A stretch of 64,000 nt of DNA from positions 124,001 through 188,000 of the forward strand of contig NZ_QZCG01000011.1 in NCBI RefSeq assembly GCF_003591515.1, written 5' to 3'. Made by a program: the position numbers and the translations under genes. The notes beneath the pieces were generated by a model. That model worked only from the letters and a program-made list of their open reading frames with translations, was not told the DNA's origin and searched no databases. How positions within the stretch are numbered: the stretch's first letter is position 1; every line of letters starts with the position of its first letter. Shown here in pieces: positions 7,700-16,694 of this stretch. The stretch comes from Paracoccus onubensis. Its GTDB lineage: Bacteria > Pseudomonadota > Alphaproteobacteria > Rhodobacterales > Rhodobacteraceae.

Positions 7700-8683
7700 T
7701 CACGGGATAAGAAGCACGCTTCCGGTGGTGCATCCGGATTCCAGATCGGATTGAGCCTGTGCGGCGTCAGTCAATGGGTATTCGTGACCAGTTTCCGCAG
7801 AAATCCCTTGAGAAAGCATATCCAACAGCGCTTCGCACGCCTGTAAGTATGTCGGCTCATCCGCAATGTAACCCATCACACTTGGCCGGGCGAGCGTCAG
7901 AGAGCGGACCGGGCCAATCGCCTCGACCGGCAAAGGCGGTATCGGTCCGGCTGCCTGACCGATACTGGCCACCGTCCCGAATCGACGGGTGCTGGCAAGG
8001 CTTTTCAGTAACATCTGCCCGCCGATTCCATCGATAGTGTAATCAACGCCAACCCCGTCAGTCAGTTCGCCCACTTCGGAAACGAGATCGACATCACGTC
8101 CTACAATCACATGATCCGCGCCGTAGCCTCGCGCTATCTTTGCCTTAGCCTCAGAACCCGCAGTGCCGATTATCTCTGCGCCGAGATGTTTCGCCCAACG
8201 CACCAGAATGGACCCCAACCCACCAGCGGCACCATGTATCAGCAATCGGGTTCCTGCCTGAACCGGGTATGTACGGGTAAGGAGCATATGGGCTGTAAGC
8301 CCTTTCAGCATTGACGCCGCTGCGGTTCGAAATTCTATGCTGTCCGGAAGCTTGATCAGGCGAATACCGGGCAGGATGCGGGAAGCTGCATAGGCTCCAA
8401 CCGGGGCACCTGCATAGGTTACCCGGTCTCCATCAACAAAACCCGTTACACCCTCGCCTATCGCGTCGATCACGCCCGCCCCCTCAACCCCCAGAACTGC
8501 GGGAAGCGAAAGGGGGTATAGCCCGGTGCGGTGATAGATGTCGATGAAGTTAACCCCAATAGCAGCCTGCCTGATCCGAACTGTTCCGGGGGCCGGAGCC
8601 TCGTCAGGAACACACACGGTTTCAAGATGTTCGACTCCCCCTGTGCCAGTCATGCGGACGATGTAATTTTTGGGTGTCTTCAT
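7700..8683 (-). CDS. qor: NADPH:quinone oxidoreductase, zinc-free alcohol dehydrogenase superfamily
   Basis: A 327-residue medium-chain dehydrogenase/reductase of the zeta-crystallin/QOR type. The N-terminal GroES-like half carries VGVNFIDIYHRTGLYP and LGVEGAGVI (normally around residues 40-75); the Rossmann half has the NADPH loop HGAAGGLGSILVRWAKHLGA. No cysteine/histidine zinc ligands of alcohol dehydrogenases are present. It likely reduces quinones or enones with NADPH in the cytoplasm. It lies between flhA and the clpP-like operon on the same strand, but a stem-loop separates it from flhA, so it may be its own unit. Confidence 0.85.
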   Translation of the reverse strand: MKTPKNYIVRMTGTGGVEHLETVCVPDEAPAPGTVRIRQAAIGVNFIDIYHRTGLYPLSLPAVLGVEGAGVIDAIGEGVTGFVDGDRVTYAGAPVGAYAASRILPGIRLIKLPDSIEFRTAAASMLKGLTAHMLLTRTYPVQAGTRLLIHGAAGGLGSILVRWAKHLGAEIIGTAGSEAKAKIARGYGADHVIVGRDVDLVSEVGELTDGVGVDYTIDGIGGQMLLKSLASTRRFGTVASIGQAAGPIPPLPVEAIGPVRSLTLARPSVMGYIADEPTYLQACEALLDMLSQGISAETGHEYPLTDAAQAQSDLESGCTTGSVLLIP

Positions 8684-8708
8684 GCGATGGCCCCTTGTTT
8701 AATAGTAA

Positions 8709-8730
8709 CGACGGGCATGAGAGCCCGCCG
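8709..8730 (-). terminator. Stem-loop downstream of flhA
   Basis: CGGGC (8712-8716) and GCCCG (8723-8727) form a short GC stem with a 6-nt loop, extendable by a mismatched pair, 28 bp after the flhA stop on the transcribed strand and followed by TTACTATTAAA. Plausible weak terminator before qor. Confidence 0.4.
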
Positions 8731-8757
8731 CACCATTTAACAAGCAGCGATGAAGGA

Positions 8758-9885
8758 TCAGTAAAGCACGACTGACCGAATCGACTCGCCGTTATGCATC
8801 AGGTCGAAGCCCTTGTTGATGTCATCCAGAGGCATGGTGTGGGTGATCATCGGGTCGATCTCGATCTTTCCGTCCATGTACCAATCGACGATTTTCGGCA
8901 CGTCGGTCCGGCCGCGGGCGCCGCCGAATGCGGTGCCTTTCCAGACCCGGCCGGTAACAAGCTGGAACGGACGGGTGCTGATCTCGGCCCCCGCTGCCGC
9001 GACACCGATGATCACCGACTGACCCCAGCCGCGATGGGTGCATTCCAGCGCATCGCGCATGACCTTGGTGCTGCCGGTGGCGTCGAAACTGTAATCCGCG
9101 CCGCCGATCTGATCGAACGGGGTTTTCGTCATCTCGACGATTTCCTGAACGACATTTTCGACATTCTTCGGATTGACGAAATGGGTCATGCCGAATTTCT
9201 CGGCCATTTCCTTCTTGTCGTCGTTCAGATCGACGCCGATGATCATATCTGCCCCGGCAAGGCGCAGACCCTGAATCACGTTCAGGCCGATGCCGCCCAG
9301 ACCGAACACCACGGCTTTCGCGCCGATCTCGACCTTGGCGGTGTTGATGACCGCACCAATACCTGTCGTCACACCGCAGCCGATATAGCAAATCTTGTCG
9401 AAAGGCGCATCTTCGCGAACCTTGGCAACCGCGATTTCCGGCAGGACCGTATAGTTCGAGAAGGTCGAGCAGCCCATATAGTGATGGATCACCGTCCCGT
9501 CATCGAGGCTGAAACGCGAGGTTCCATCGGGCATCAGCCCCTGCCCCTGGGTCGCGCGGATCCGGGTGCAGAGATTGGTCTTGCCCGACAGGCAGGACGC
9601 ACATTCGCGGCATTCCGGCGTGTAAAGCGGAATGACATGATCGCCGGGTTTCACGGATTTTACACCCGGGCCGACCTCGACCACGACACCGGCACCCTCA
9701 TGTCCCAGAATTGAAGGGAAGAGACCTTCCGGGTCGGCGCCCGAACGGGTGAATTCGTCGGTGTGGCAGATACCAGTCGCCTTGATTTCGATCAGGACCT
9801 CGCCTTCCTTCGGCCCTTCGAGATTGACCTCTATCACTTCCAGCGGTTTGCCAGCCTCGAAGGCTACGGCGGCACGGGTTTTCAT
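8758..9885 (-). CDS. flhA: S-(hydroxymethyl)glutathione dehydrogenase (class III alcohol dehydrogenase)
   Basis: Cytoplasmic zinc enzyme oxidising S-hydroxymethylglutathione with NAD+ to S-formylglutathione; it also reduces S-nitrosoglutathione in many bacteria. The 375-residue length is standard. Catalytic-zinc ligands are in TGICHTDE and LGHEGAG; the structural-zinc cysteines are in [15 protein letters not shown] (about 97-111); the NAD loop is [13 protein letters not shown]. The start has AGGAGAATTACG before the ATG. Upstream is gfa with an 11-bp-stem hairpin between; fghA lies on the same strand. The name flhA follows Paracoccus usage (adhI, gd-faldh and frmA are synonyms) and must not be confused with the flagellar FlhA. 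Confidence 0.93.
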   Translation of the reverse strand: MKTRAAVAFEAGKPLEVIEVNLEGPKEGEVLIEIKATGICHTDEFTRSGADPEGLFPSILGHEGAGVVVEVGPGVKSVKPGDHVIPLYTPECRECASCLSGKTNLCTRIRATQGQGLMPDGTSRFSLDDGTVIHHYMGCSTFSNYTVLPEIAVAKVREDAPFDKICYIGCGVTTGIGAVINTAKVEIGAKAVVFGLGGIGLNVIQGLRLAGADMIIGVDLNDDKKEMAEKFGMTHFVNPKNVENVVQEIVEMTKTPFDQIGGADYSFDATGSTKVMRDALECTHRGWGQSVIIGVAAAGAEISTRPFQLVTGRVWKGTAFGGARGRTDVPKIVDWYMDGKIEIDPMITHTMPLDDINKGFDLMHNGESIRSVVLY

Positions 9886-9925
9886 CGTAATTCTCCTATC
9901 AATCTCAACAACTTCATGTCATGAC

Positions 9926-9955
9926 CGAAAGGGCCGCAGCATACCGGCCCTTTCG
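9926..9955 (-). terminator. 11-bp perfect stem-loop between gfa and flhA
   Basis: CGAAAGGGCCG (9926-9936) and CGGCCCTTTCG (9945-9955) are perfect inverted copies with an 8-nt loop, 29 bp beyond the gfa stop and 41 bp before the flhA ATG. No T-run follows, so it may limit rather than end readthrough from gfa into flhA, or protect the mRNA end. Confidence 0.55.
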
Positions 9956-9983
9956 TCACCTATCGTGCCCGGTACAGTCCCCG

Positions 9984-10568
9984 TCAAGCGGGAAGCGCAC
10001 CGGATTTTTTCGCCACATGGGTCGCGATCGCGTCCATCAGCGGTGGCGACAAAGCGTCATAAGGCTCGAGTCCGATCTCCCGCAGACGCGACCTGATGCC
10101 ATCCATACGCGACGCATCGACACCGGATTCGATGATCGAGCTTACGAATGCGGCAAATTCCGGCGCGGACCAGCCCGCTTCCGAGGAAAGCTCGGTATGG
10201 ACGAAATCAAGGCCGTAGAACGGGTGGTCCTTGTTTTCGATGCGGCCATACATGTGAACGCCGCAATCGCGGCAACGGTAACGCTGGATCGCTGCCGAGG
10301 CATCGACAATTTCGAGTTTGTCGCCGTTCTCGATGACTTCCACCGCATCACGCGACACGACGGCGATCTGGCTGAAGACCGCGCCATCGGGTTTCCAGCA
10401 TTTGGTGCAGCCGCAAACATGATTATGCGCTGTCTGGGCTCCGATGCGAACCTTCACCGGATTGCTGGCGCAATGACAGGTGAGTGTGCCGCCCGAAAAG
10501 TTTGAGTTACCCGATTTGATGCCGTTATCAACGGCGGGATGAATTAGCACCCCATCTGTATTCGCCAT
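9984..10568 (-). CDS. gfa: Glutathione-dependent formaldehyde-activating enzyme Gfa
   Basis: The 194-residue GFA/CENP-V-family protein was described in Paracoccus denitrificans as promoting condensation of formaldehyde with glutathione. All zinc-site cysteines are present at the family spacing: Cys31/Cys33 (TCHCASN), Cys52/Cys54/Cys57 (VCGCTKCW) and Cys99/Cys102 (CRDCG). The start is marked by AGGAGG six to seven bases upstream. It feeds S-hydroxymethylglutathione to flhA directly downstream. The in vivo need for the enzyme is debated in the literature because the reaction also runs spontaneously. Confidence 0.92.
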   Translation of the reverse strand: MANTDGVLIHPAVDNGIKSGNSNFSGGTLTCHCASNPVKVRIGAQTAHNHVCGCTKCWKPDGAVFSQIAVVSRDAVEVIENGDKLEIVDASAAIQRYRCRDCGVHMYGRIENKDHPFYGLDFVHTELSSEAGWSAPEFAAFVSSIIESGVDASRMDGIRSRLREIGLEPYDALSPPLMDAIATHVAKKSGALPA

Positions 10569-10782
10569 GGTCCCCTCCTGCGATGACCGAATATCCCAAA
10601 GGTCGCGCGGTCAGGAAGAATCGGCAAGTCAGAGGAAGGTTGTAGCGTAACGCGCCGTCAACGGGCCGGTTGTGCCGTGTTTCACCTCGGGAGAGACGGC
10701 ACGCAAAACCCGCCCATTGACGCAATGGGATGACAATCGCCGCTTGTCGCCGGGCCATATCCGGCATTCGTACAAGCCGTGA

Positions 10783-11322
10783 TTATTCGGCCGGAGTCGA
10801 TGAAACCCCAACTTTTGCCGGGCGCAACAGGCGATCATGCAGGCGGAAACCATTTTCCATGACCTGTATGATCTCACCGGCTCTGGTATCCGGAACAGCG
10901 GCTTCGAACATCGCTTCATGCCAGGTCGGATCGAATTTCTCGCCGATTTCCGGAGTAATGACAGTAACGCCATGCTTGCCGAAAACATTGGACAATTCGC
11001 GCAGCGTCAATTCGACCCCCTCTATCAACGCTTTGGCCGAGGCGCGCTGCTCTTCGCCGGCGGCATCAAGGGCGCGGCTCAAGGCATCGTGAACAGGCAG
11101 CAAGTCGCGGGCAAGACGAGATCCGCCATATTGCTCGGCATCGCGGCGATCCTTGTCGGCGCGCTTGCGGGAATTCTCGGCATCGGCAAGCGCCCGCATG
11201 AACTTGTCGCGGAATTCATCCCGTTCCGCGATCAGACGATCAACCTCATCGGCCAGTTCCTCGGCCTCGGTCAGCAATTCTTCGGTCATGTCGTCATTCG
11301 GTTCTTGATTCTGCTCGGTCAT
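10783..11322 (-). CDS. grpE: Nucleotide exchange factor GrpE
   Basis: The 179-residue co-chaperone releases ADP from DnaK in the heat-shock folding cycle. It has the N-terminal acidic coiled coil (LTEAEELADEVDRLIAERDEFRDKFMRALADAENSRKRADKD) and the C-terminal beta domain with DLLPVHDALSRAL, FDPTWHEAMFE and NGFRLHDRLLRPAKVGV. The ATG at 11322 is chosen because AGGA lies about 10 bp before it; an ATG at 11334 would add four residues and overlap the hrcA stop. It is downstream of hrcA, the common heat-shock pairing; dnaK/dnaJ are not in the window. The following roughly 200 bp to gfa show no convincing gene. Confidence 0.93.
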   Translation of the reverse strand: MTEQNQEPNDDMTEELLTEAEELADEVDRLIAERDEFRDKFMRALADAENSRKRADKDRRDAEQYGGSRLARDLLPVHDALSRALDAAGEEQRASAKALIEGVELTLRELSNVFGKHGVTVITPEIGEKFDPTWHEAMFEAAVPDTRAGEIIQVMENGFRLHDRLLRPAKVGVSSTPAE

Positions 11323-11330
11323 TCCAACTC

Positions 11331-12386
11331 TCATCCTTTCCGGCCGGACAGCACCCGCCCAACCAGTTGCGCGGTATAATCGACAATCGGAACGATACGG
11401 CCATAATTCAGCCGGGTCGGTCCGATGACGCCCACCGCGCCTACAATCTTTCGGTCGGCATTCATATAGGGAGAAACCACCAAAGCGGAACCCGAAAGAG
11501 AAAAAAGCTTGTTCTCGGAGCCGATAAAAATGCGCACACCGTCGCCCTGCTCGGCCAGTTCGAGAAATTCAACGATGTCACGTTTGCGTTCCAGGTCGTC
11601 GAACAATACCCGGATACGGTCGAGATCCGCCGCCTCGCTGTCCAGAAGATTCGCACGGCCACGCACGATCAGGCGCGGATCGAAGCTTTCGCCGTCCCAC
11701 AGGGCAAGTCCGGATTGCACCAGTTCCGCCGCGAGGATATCCAGCTCGCGCCGACGTTCAGCCAATTGGCTGGCCATGTGCCTGCGCAATTCGGCAAGTG
11801 TCTTTCCCTCGGCCATGGCATTCAGGAAATTGCCCGCTTCCCGCATGGAAGAGGGTGTCTGGCCTTCGGGCGGAATGAAAATCCGGTTTTCGACATGACC
11901 ATCCGCAAAAACCAGCACCACAAGGGCGCGATCCGGAGCAAGGCTGACGAACTCGATATGACGGATAGGCGCCTCGTGCTTGGGCATCAGGACCAGCGAG
12001 GCTCCGCGCGTGATCGTGCTAAGCGCCGTACTGACACGATCCAGCATGACATTCGTATCCGAGTCGTCATTGCCCAGGGTCCGATCCATGACGGCCTGAT
12101 CGTCGGGATCGACGCTATCCACTTCCATCATGCCGTCCACGAAAAGGCGCAGCCCCAGATGCGACGGCAGCCGCCCGGCAGAAGTATGCGGGCTGTCAAG
12201 CAGGCCCATGAATTCGAGATCCTGCATGACATTGCGGATCGTCGCGGCGCTAAGCTGTTCCGACATGCTGCGTGTCAGGGTGCGGGAGCCCACCGGATCC
12301 CCCGTCTCGAGATAGGATTCGACTACCCGCCGGAACACTTCGCGCGAGCGGTCGTTCAGTTCTGAAAGTAGCGATTCCTGACTCAT
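11331..12386 (-). CDS. hrcA: Heat-inducible transcription repressor HrcA
   Basis: The 351-residue repressor binds CIRCE operators in front of groESL/dnaK-type operons. The N-terminal winged helix (LNDRSREVFRRVVESYLETGDPVGSRTL ... SAATIRNVMQDLEFMGLL) is followed by the family signature HTSAGRLPSHLGLRLFVD; the C terminus ends in GVIGPTRLNYGRIVPIVDYTAQLV. The open frame extends to 12506, but the ATG at 12386 gives the standard HrcA N terminus. No CIRCE element (TTAGCACTC-N9-GAGTGCTAA) was found in the 74-bp gap to divergent rph, so autoregulation at this spot is not supported. Confidence 0.93.
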   Translation of the reverse strand: MSQESLLSELNDRSREVFRRVVESYLETGDPVGSRTLTRSMSEQLSAATIRNVMQDLEFMGLLDSPHTSAGRLPSHLGLRLFVDGMMEVDSVDPDDQAVMDRTLGNDDSDTNVMLDRVSTALSTITRGASLVLMPKHEAPIRHIEFVSLAPDRALVVLVFADGHVENRIFIPPEGQTPSSMREAGNFLNAMAEGKTLAELRRHMASQLAERRRELDILAAELVQSGLALWDGESFDPRLIVRGRANLLDSEAADLDRIRVLFDDLERKRDIVEFLELAEQGDGVRIFIGSENKLFSLSGSALVVSPYMNADRKIVGAVGVIGPTRLNYGRIVPIVDYTAQLVGRVLSGRKG

Positions 12387-12460
12387 GGCCTGCTTGGGCT
12401 TGCGTGAACGATGCCTGGGGCGGTATTGGGCAGCCTGATCATGAATGAAAGGATAACCCG

Positions 12461-13174
12461 ATGCGTCCCTCTGGCCGGAACTTAAGCCAAATGCGTCCGA
12501 TTTCAATTGAAACCGGAGTGATGCGGCACGCGGAGGGGTCTTGCCTGATCCGCTGCGGCAATACGCATGTACTTTGCAGCGCCTCGATCGAGGACAATCC
12601 GCCGCGTTTCCTGAAAGGTACCGGGCTGGGCTGGGTCACCGCGGAATATGGAATGCTGCCGCGCGCCACGAATACGCGAAACCGAAGAGAGGCCGCGCAG
12701 GGGAAGCAATCGGGGCGGACACAGGAAATTCAACGGCTGATCGGGCGCAGTTTACGCGCGGGCGTGGATCGCGTCGCACTTGGCGAACGTCAGATCACTA
12801 TCGACTGCGACGTGTTGCAGGCTGATGGCGGAACGCGCTGCGCCTCGATAACCGGAGGCTGGGTGGCTTTGCGGCTGGCGGTCAACAAACTTCTGGGCGC
12901 AGGCGTACTGACCAGTGATCCGATCGTCGATCATGTGGCTGCGGTGAGTTGCGGCATTTACGCCGGCCAGCCGGTGGTCGATCTGGACTATGCCGAGGAT
13001 AGCGAGGCAGGAACCGATGGGAATTTCGTCATGACCGGGGCCGGCCGCCTGATCGAAGTGCAGATGTCTGCCGAGGGGGCGACATTCTCGCGCGAGGAAA
13101 TGGGGAAATTGCTTGATCTGGCCGAGGCCGGGATCGGCGAATTGGTTTCCGCGCAAAAGGCCGCGCTGGAATGA
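12461..13174 (+). CDS. rph: Ribonuclease PH
   Basis: The 237-residue phosphorolytic 3'-5' exoribonuclease trims tRNA 3' ends and works in RNA turnover. The phosphate-binding and substrate segments are [16 protein letters not shown] and [17 protein letters not shown]; the C-terminal half has [19 protein letters not shown]. The length is normal and the start has AAAGGA upstream. It is divergent from hrcA and heads the tight operon rph-rdgB-ridA-hemW-ybaN; its stop overlaps rdgB by ATGA. Confidence 0.95.
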   Translation: MRPSGRNLSQMRPISIETGVMRHAEGSCLIRCGNTHVLCSASIEDNPPRFLKGTGLGWVTAEYGMLPRATNTRNRREAAQGKQSGRTQEIQRLIGRSLRAGVDRVALGERQITIDCDVLQADGGTRCASITGGWVALRLAVNKLLGAGVLTSDPIVDHVAAVSCGIYAGQPVVDLDYAEDSEAGTDGNFVMTGAGRLIEVQMSAEGATFSREEMGKLLDLAEAGIGELVSAQKAALE

Positions 13175-13779
13175 GGAAATTCACCGAAAAGCGCCTGCTG
13201 ATGGCCACGCATAACGCCGGCAAGCTGAATGAGATGCGCGCATTGCTGGCGCCCTATGGTGTCGATGTGACCGGGGCGGCAGCGGCCGGGCTGAGCGAGC
13301 CGGAGGAGACCGAGGATAATTTCATTGGCAACGCGCGGATCAAGGCCCGGGCCGCCATGGAAGCGACGGGCTTGCCGGTACTTGCCGATGACAGCGGGAT
13401 TTGCGTGGATGCACTGGATGGTGCTCCGGGCGTGTATACCGCCGATTGGGCCGAGACCGGGAATGGTCGTGATTTCGGCATGGCGATGGAGCGGACCTGG
13501 CGTGAGCTGGAGGATCTGAACACACCGGAACCTCGTAATGCACAGTTCCGCTGTACGCTGGTTCTGATGTGGCCGGACGGGCATGATGAAATCTTCGAGG
13601 GCGTTTTGCCGGGGCGAGTCGTCTGGCCTCCGCGCGGCGCTGAGGGACATGGATACGATCCGATATTCATGCCCGAAGGACAGCAGGTTACATTAGGTGA
13701 AATGGCGCCGGACGTGAAAAACAGGCTCAGCCATCGGGCATTGGCCGTTGAAAACATGATAAGAGGTTGTTTTGCATAG
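13171..13779 (+). CDS. rdgB: Non-canonical purine NTP pyrophosphatase (dITP/XTPase)
   Basis: The 202-residue HAM1/RdgB protein hydrolyses dITP, XTP and related deaminated nucleotides to monophosphates, keeping them out of DNA and RNA. Motifs: [11 protein letters not shown] (about 12-22), [40 protein letters not shown], and the C-terminal [10 protein letters not shown] and LSHRALA. It overlaps rph by ATGA and ridA by 8 bp, so translation is probably coupled through the operon. Confidence 0.94.
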   Translation: MRKFTEKRLLMATHNAGKLNEMRALLAPYGVDVTGAAAAGLSEPEETEDNFIGNARIKARAAMEATGLPVLADDSGICVDALDGAPGVYTADWAETGNGRDFGMAMERTWRELEDLNTPEPRNAQFRCTLVLMWPDGHDEIFEGVLPGRVVWPPRGAEGHGYDPIFMPEGQQVTLGEMAPDVKNRLSHRALAVENMIRGCFA

Positions 13780-14146
13780 AATTTCTACTGGATCGCCTTT
13801 TGAGGCTTCGATGGGATACAGCCGGGCATTGGTTAAGGGCAACTGGTGCTTTGTCTCTGGCGTGACGGGTTATGACTACACCACCATGACCATGCCTGAA
13901 ACAGCAGCCGAGCAGGCGAAGAATTGTTTTGATACAATTTTCAGAGTTCTGGACGAAGCTGGTTTTACTGCGGATGATATTGTCCGTGTGCAGTATACTG
14001 TCATCGATGCGATCCTGGTGGATGAGATAGCGCCAATCCTGGGAGAAGCAATGGGCAAAATTCGCCCGGCTGCAACCATGGTCATTTCCGGCTTGATCCG
14101 TCCCGAGATGAAGATCGAAATCGAAGTGACCGCGATGCGCGAATGA
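13772..14146 (+). CDS. RidA-family protein
   Basis: The 124-residue protein belongs to the YjgF/YER057c/UK114 (RidA) superfamily, members of which deaminate reactive enamine/imine intermediates. Family features: FVSGVTGYDYTTM, AAEQAKNCFDTI, GFTADDIVRVQYTV and the C-terminal KIEIEVTAM. The proposed start is TTG at 13772, inside rdgB, because the N-terminal [18 protein letters not shown] is typical of this subgroup; an ATG at 13811 would cut that part off. The conserved substrate-binding Arg of active RidA enzymes is not obvious, so enzymatic activity is uncertain. Confidence 0.82.
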   Translation: MHRISTGSPFEASMGYSRALVKGNWCFVSGVTGYDYTTMTMPETAAEQAKNCFDTIFRVLDEAGFTADDIVRVQYTVIDAILVDEIAPILGEAMGKIRPAATMVISGLIRPEMKIEIEVTAMRE

Positions 14147-15324
14147 CCCAGCAAGACGCTTTCCGGTGTGATGAAGATTGGCATGCCGGAGGATTTGGGC
14201 TGTATGTGCATTGGCCATTCTGCGCCGCCAAATGCCCCTATTGCGATTTCAACAGCCATGTTGTCGGATCAGTAGATCAGACCCGCTGGGCACGCGCACT
14301 GGGCGCAGAGATTGCACGGCTGGCTGAAGAACTTCCCGGACGAATTCTTGGCAGTATCTTTTTCGGCGGCGGCACTCCATCATTGATGGCGCCAGAAACT
14401 GTGGATTCCGTGCTTCGTTCAGCGCGTGCCGGGTGGGGCTTTGCCAATGATATCGAGATAACCCTGGAAGCTAATCCGACCAGCGTCGAGAAAGAACGCT
14501 TTCAAGCCTATGCGGAAGCGGGGGTTAATCGTCTGTCCATGGGCGTGCAGGCATTGAACGATGACGATTTACGCCGGCTCGGGCGGATGCATACGGTGGC
14601 AGAGGCACGCGCTGCGTTCGACGTGGCGCAGGACTGTTTTTCGCGCGTGAGCATGGATCTGATCTATGCGCGACAGGGGCAAACCGCAAAGGCCTGGCGG
14701 AACGAACTGCGCGAAGCGCTAAGCATGGCGGTAGATCACCTGTCACTTTATCAACTGACGATTGAACCCGGCACGAGTTTTGGGGCGCGTGCGGCGGCCG
14801 GCAAGCTGCGGGATTTGCCGGATGACGATCTGGCCGCAGACATGTATCTGGAAACGCAGGAGATCTGTGAGGCATCAGGAATGCCGGGTTATGAGATATC
14901 AAACCATGCCGCCAAGGGATCAGAAAGCCGCCATAACCTGGTCTATTGGCGGCAGGGCGACTGGGCGGCGGTTGGGCCGGGTGCCCATGGGCGGATCACC
15001 CTTCCCCATGGCCGCCTCGCAACGGAAGCGCATCGTGCACCCGGGGCATGGCTGGAGTCTGTCGAGCGTCATGGAACGGGTGAATTGCCGCGGGAGTTGT
15101 TATCCCTCAGGGAGCAGGCAACGGAATATCTGTTAATGTCGTTAAGATTGGTCGAAGGTTTGGACGAAGAGCGTTATGCACGGCTTGCGGGCAACCCATT
15201 AAACGAAGCGTCGGTTGCGCAGTTATTGGAGCTGAAGATGGTTGAACGGTCTGCGGGGCGGCTGAAGGCCAGCCGCGAAGGGCGCCCGATCCTGAATGCA
15301 ATTCTTCGGGAATTGGCAGATTAG
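14143..15324 (+). CDS. hemW: Radical SAM heme chaperone HemW
   Basis: The 393-residue radical SAM protein has the cluster motif CAAKCPYC (Cys-x3-Cys-x2-Cys, near residues 27-34). Further segments are GSIFFGGGTPSLM, ITLEANPTSVE, RLSMGVQALNDDDLRRLGRMH and SMDLIYARQGQT. It was long annotated as oxygen-independent coproporphyrinogen III oxidase, but the HemW group (one Cys fewer than HemN, shorter N terminus) is a heme chaperone for respiratory enzymes. The start overlaps ridA by ATGA; the stop is immediately followed by the next ATG. Confidence 0.9.
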   Translation: MTQQDAFRCDEDWHAGGFGLYVHWPFCAAKCPYCDFNSHVVGSVDQTRWARALGAEIARLAEELPGRILGSIFFGGGTPSLMAPETVDSVLRSARAGWGFANDIEITLEANPTSVEKERFQAYAEAGVNRLSMGVQALNDDDLRRLGRMHTVAEARAAFDVAQDCFSRVSMDLIYARQGQTAKAWRNELREALSMAVDHLSLYQLTIEPGTSFGARAAAGKLRDLPDDDLAADMYLETQEICEASGMPGYEISNHAAKGSESRHNLVYWRQGDWAAVGPGAHGRITLPHGRLATEAHRAPGAWLESVERHGTGELPRELLSLREQATEYLLMSLRLVEGLDEERYARLAGNPLNEASVAQLLELKMVERSAGRLKASREGRPILNAILRELAD

Positions 15325-15678
15325 ATGCCTATCGTCTGGTATTCGATTGGCGCAATCGCATTTGGTCTGGGTGTAATTGGCATCGTGCTGCCGATTCTTC
15401 CCACTGTTCCATTTCTGCTGATCGCAGCCTGGGCCTTCGCCCGCTCTTCTCCACAGCTACGTAAGAGAATATTGAGTCATAGGATTTACGGCCCTCCGAT
15501 CAGGGCATGGCAGGAGCGTGGAGCAATCGGTCGGATTGCCAAGATATGGGCAGTTTCAGCAATGACGGCGGGTGTCGCGGCTGCCCTTTGGGCAGGATTG
15601 CCGGCTTGGCTGATTACCGGTCAGGCTATCATCTGCTTGAGTGTAGGTCTGTATGTAATTACACGCCCAGAAGCCTGA
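15325..15678 (+). CDS. YbaN/DUF454-family inner-membrane protein
   Basis: A 117-residue membrane protein with two to three helices: residues about 5-35 (including IGIVLPILPTVPFLLIAAWAFA) and 75-110. The motif LPILPTVPFLLIAAWAFARSSP is the DUF454 signature. Function unknown. It begins directly after the hemW stop with no spacer and is the last gene of the rph operon. The 134 bp to convergent parB show no convincing terminator. Confidence 0.85.
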   Translation: MPIVWYSIGAIAFGLGVIGIVLPILPTVPFLLIAAWAFARSSPQLRKRILSHRIYGPPIRAWQERGAIGRIAKIWAVSAMTAGVAAALWAGLPAWLITGQAIICLSVGLYVITRPEA

Positions 15679-15812
15679 ATTTATCATCTGTCGGAATTGT
15701 GGCTTTGAATTCCTGTGCTATGTAATCTCTTGGTTGAGGTTTGAGGATTTACCGCGGTCGCTATTCCAATTCGCTAAAACCGCAATCGCAGTATATCTCA
15801 TACCCGGCCCGA

Positions 15813-16694
15813 TTACCGATTGCCGCCCAATAGTTGACAGAGTTCATCAAGCTGGTCGAGCTCCTTGTAAGTGATCGTTAGCTGCCCGCCATCTGTACCG
15901 GCATGCTTGATCGATACTCGCATACGGAGATGCGCGGAAAGATCAGATTCGAGCGCGCGCGTGTCCGCATCTTTCTCTGCTTTGCTTGAAGATTGGCCTG
16001 CCTTATTGTTGGGTTCTTCGCTTTGCTTGCGTGCAAGCTCTTCCGTTTCGCGAACCGACAGGCCCTTATCAATCACCTTACGTGCAAGCTGTTCGGGGTT
16101 CTTGGCGGTTACGAGCGCCCTTGCATGGCCAGCACTGATCTGGCCATTTTTGAGAAAATCCTGTACGGAATCCGGAAGATTCAACAGGCGCAGCAAGTTT
16201 GCAATATGGCTGCGACTTTTATTCAGCGATTGGGCAAGTTTTTCCTGGGTATGACCGAACCGGTTCATCAACTGGCGAAAAGACGTTGCCTCTTCAATTG
16301 CATTCAGATCCGCCCGCTGAATATTCTCGATGATCGCGACTTCGAGTACCTCGGAATCGCTCAGGTCGCGAATCAGAACGGGAAGCTCATGAAGCTGTGC
16401 CATTTGTGCGGCACGCCACCGACGTTCTCCGGCAACGATCTGATATAACCCTTCATCGCTTGGATGGGGGCGAACAATCAGAGGCTGAAGCACGCCCCGG
16501 TTTTTGACCGACTCCGCAAGCTCTTGTAGATCTTCGGGTTTGAATTGCCGCCTCGGCTGATCGGGATTAGCGGTAATCTGTTCTATCGGAAGTGTGGAGC
16601 TTCCATTTTTTTCCGGGCCGTTAACATCGATATCAGCCATAAGCGCCGATAAACCACGGCCGAGCCCTCTTTTTACGTTTTTATTTTCGGACAT
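15813..16694 (-). CDS. parB: Chromosome-partitioning protein ParB
   Basis: The 293-residue centromere-binding CTP switch protein loads on parS and spreads along DNA. The N terminus has KRGLGRGLSALM; the CTPase/ParB-N domain shows NPDQPRRQF and GERRWRAAQMA; the helix-turn-helix domain includes TQEKLAQSLNKSRSHIANLLRLL and GHARALV; the last ~40 residues are the dimerisation domain. An ATG at 16694 follows AGAGG by seven bases and is preferred; a GTG one codon earlier (16697) overlaps the parA stop and is possible. Two perfect parS sites lie 1.3 and 3.2 kb upstream. Confidence 0.95.
   Translation of the reverse strand: MSENKNVKRGLGRGLSALMADIDVNGPEKNGSSTLPIEQITANPDQPRRQFKPEDLQELAESVKNRGVLQPLIVRPHPSDEGLYQIVAGERRWRAAQMAQLHELPVLIRDLSDSEVLEVAIIENIQRADLNAIEEATSFRQLMNRFGHTQEKLAQSLNKSRSHIANLLRLLNLPDSVQDFLKNGQISAGHARALVTAKNPEQLARKVIDKGLSVRETEELARKQSEEPNNKAGQSSSKAEKDADTRALESDLSAHLRMRVSIKHAGTDGGQLTITYKELDQLDELCQLLGGNR

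Noticed and set aside
10569..10782. RNA gene or small ORF between gfa and grpE
   Set aside because: Only a 7-bp GTGCCGT/ACGGCAC hairpin with a long loop was seen; no RNA family or coding frame is supported.
12387..12460. CIRCE operator upstream of hrcA
   Set aside because: The inverted repeat consensus is absent from the gap.
15679..15812. Terminator between ybaN and parB
   Set aside because: Only a 5-bp GCGGT/ACCGC pairing with a long loop was found.
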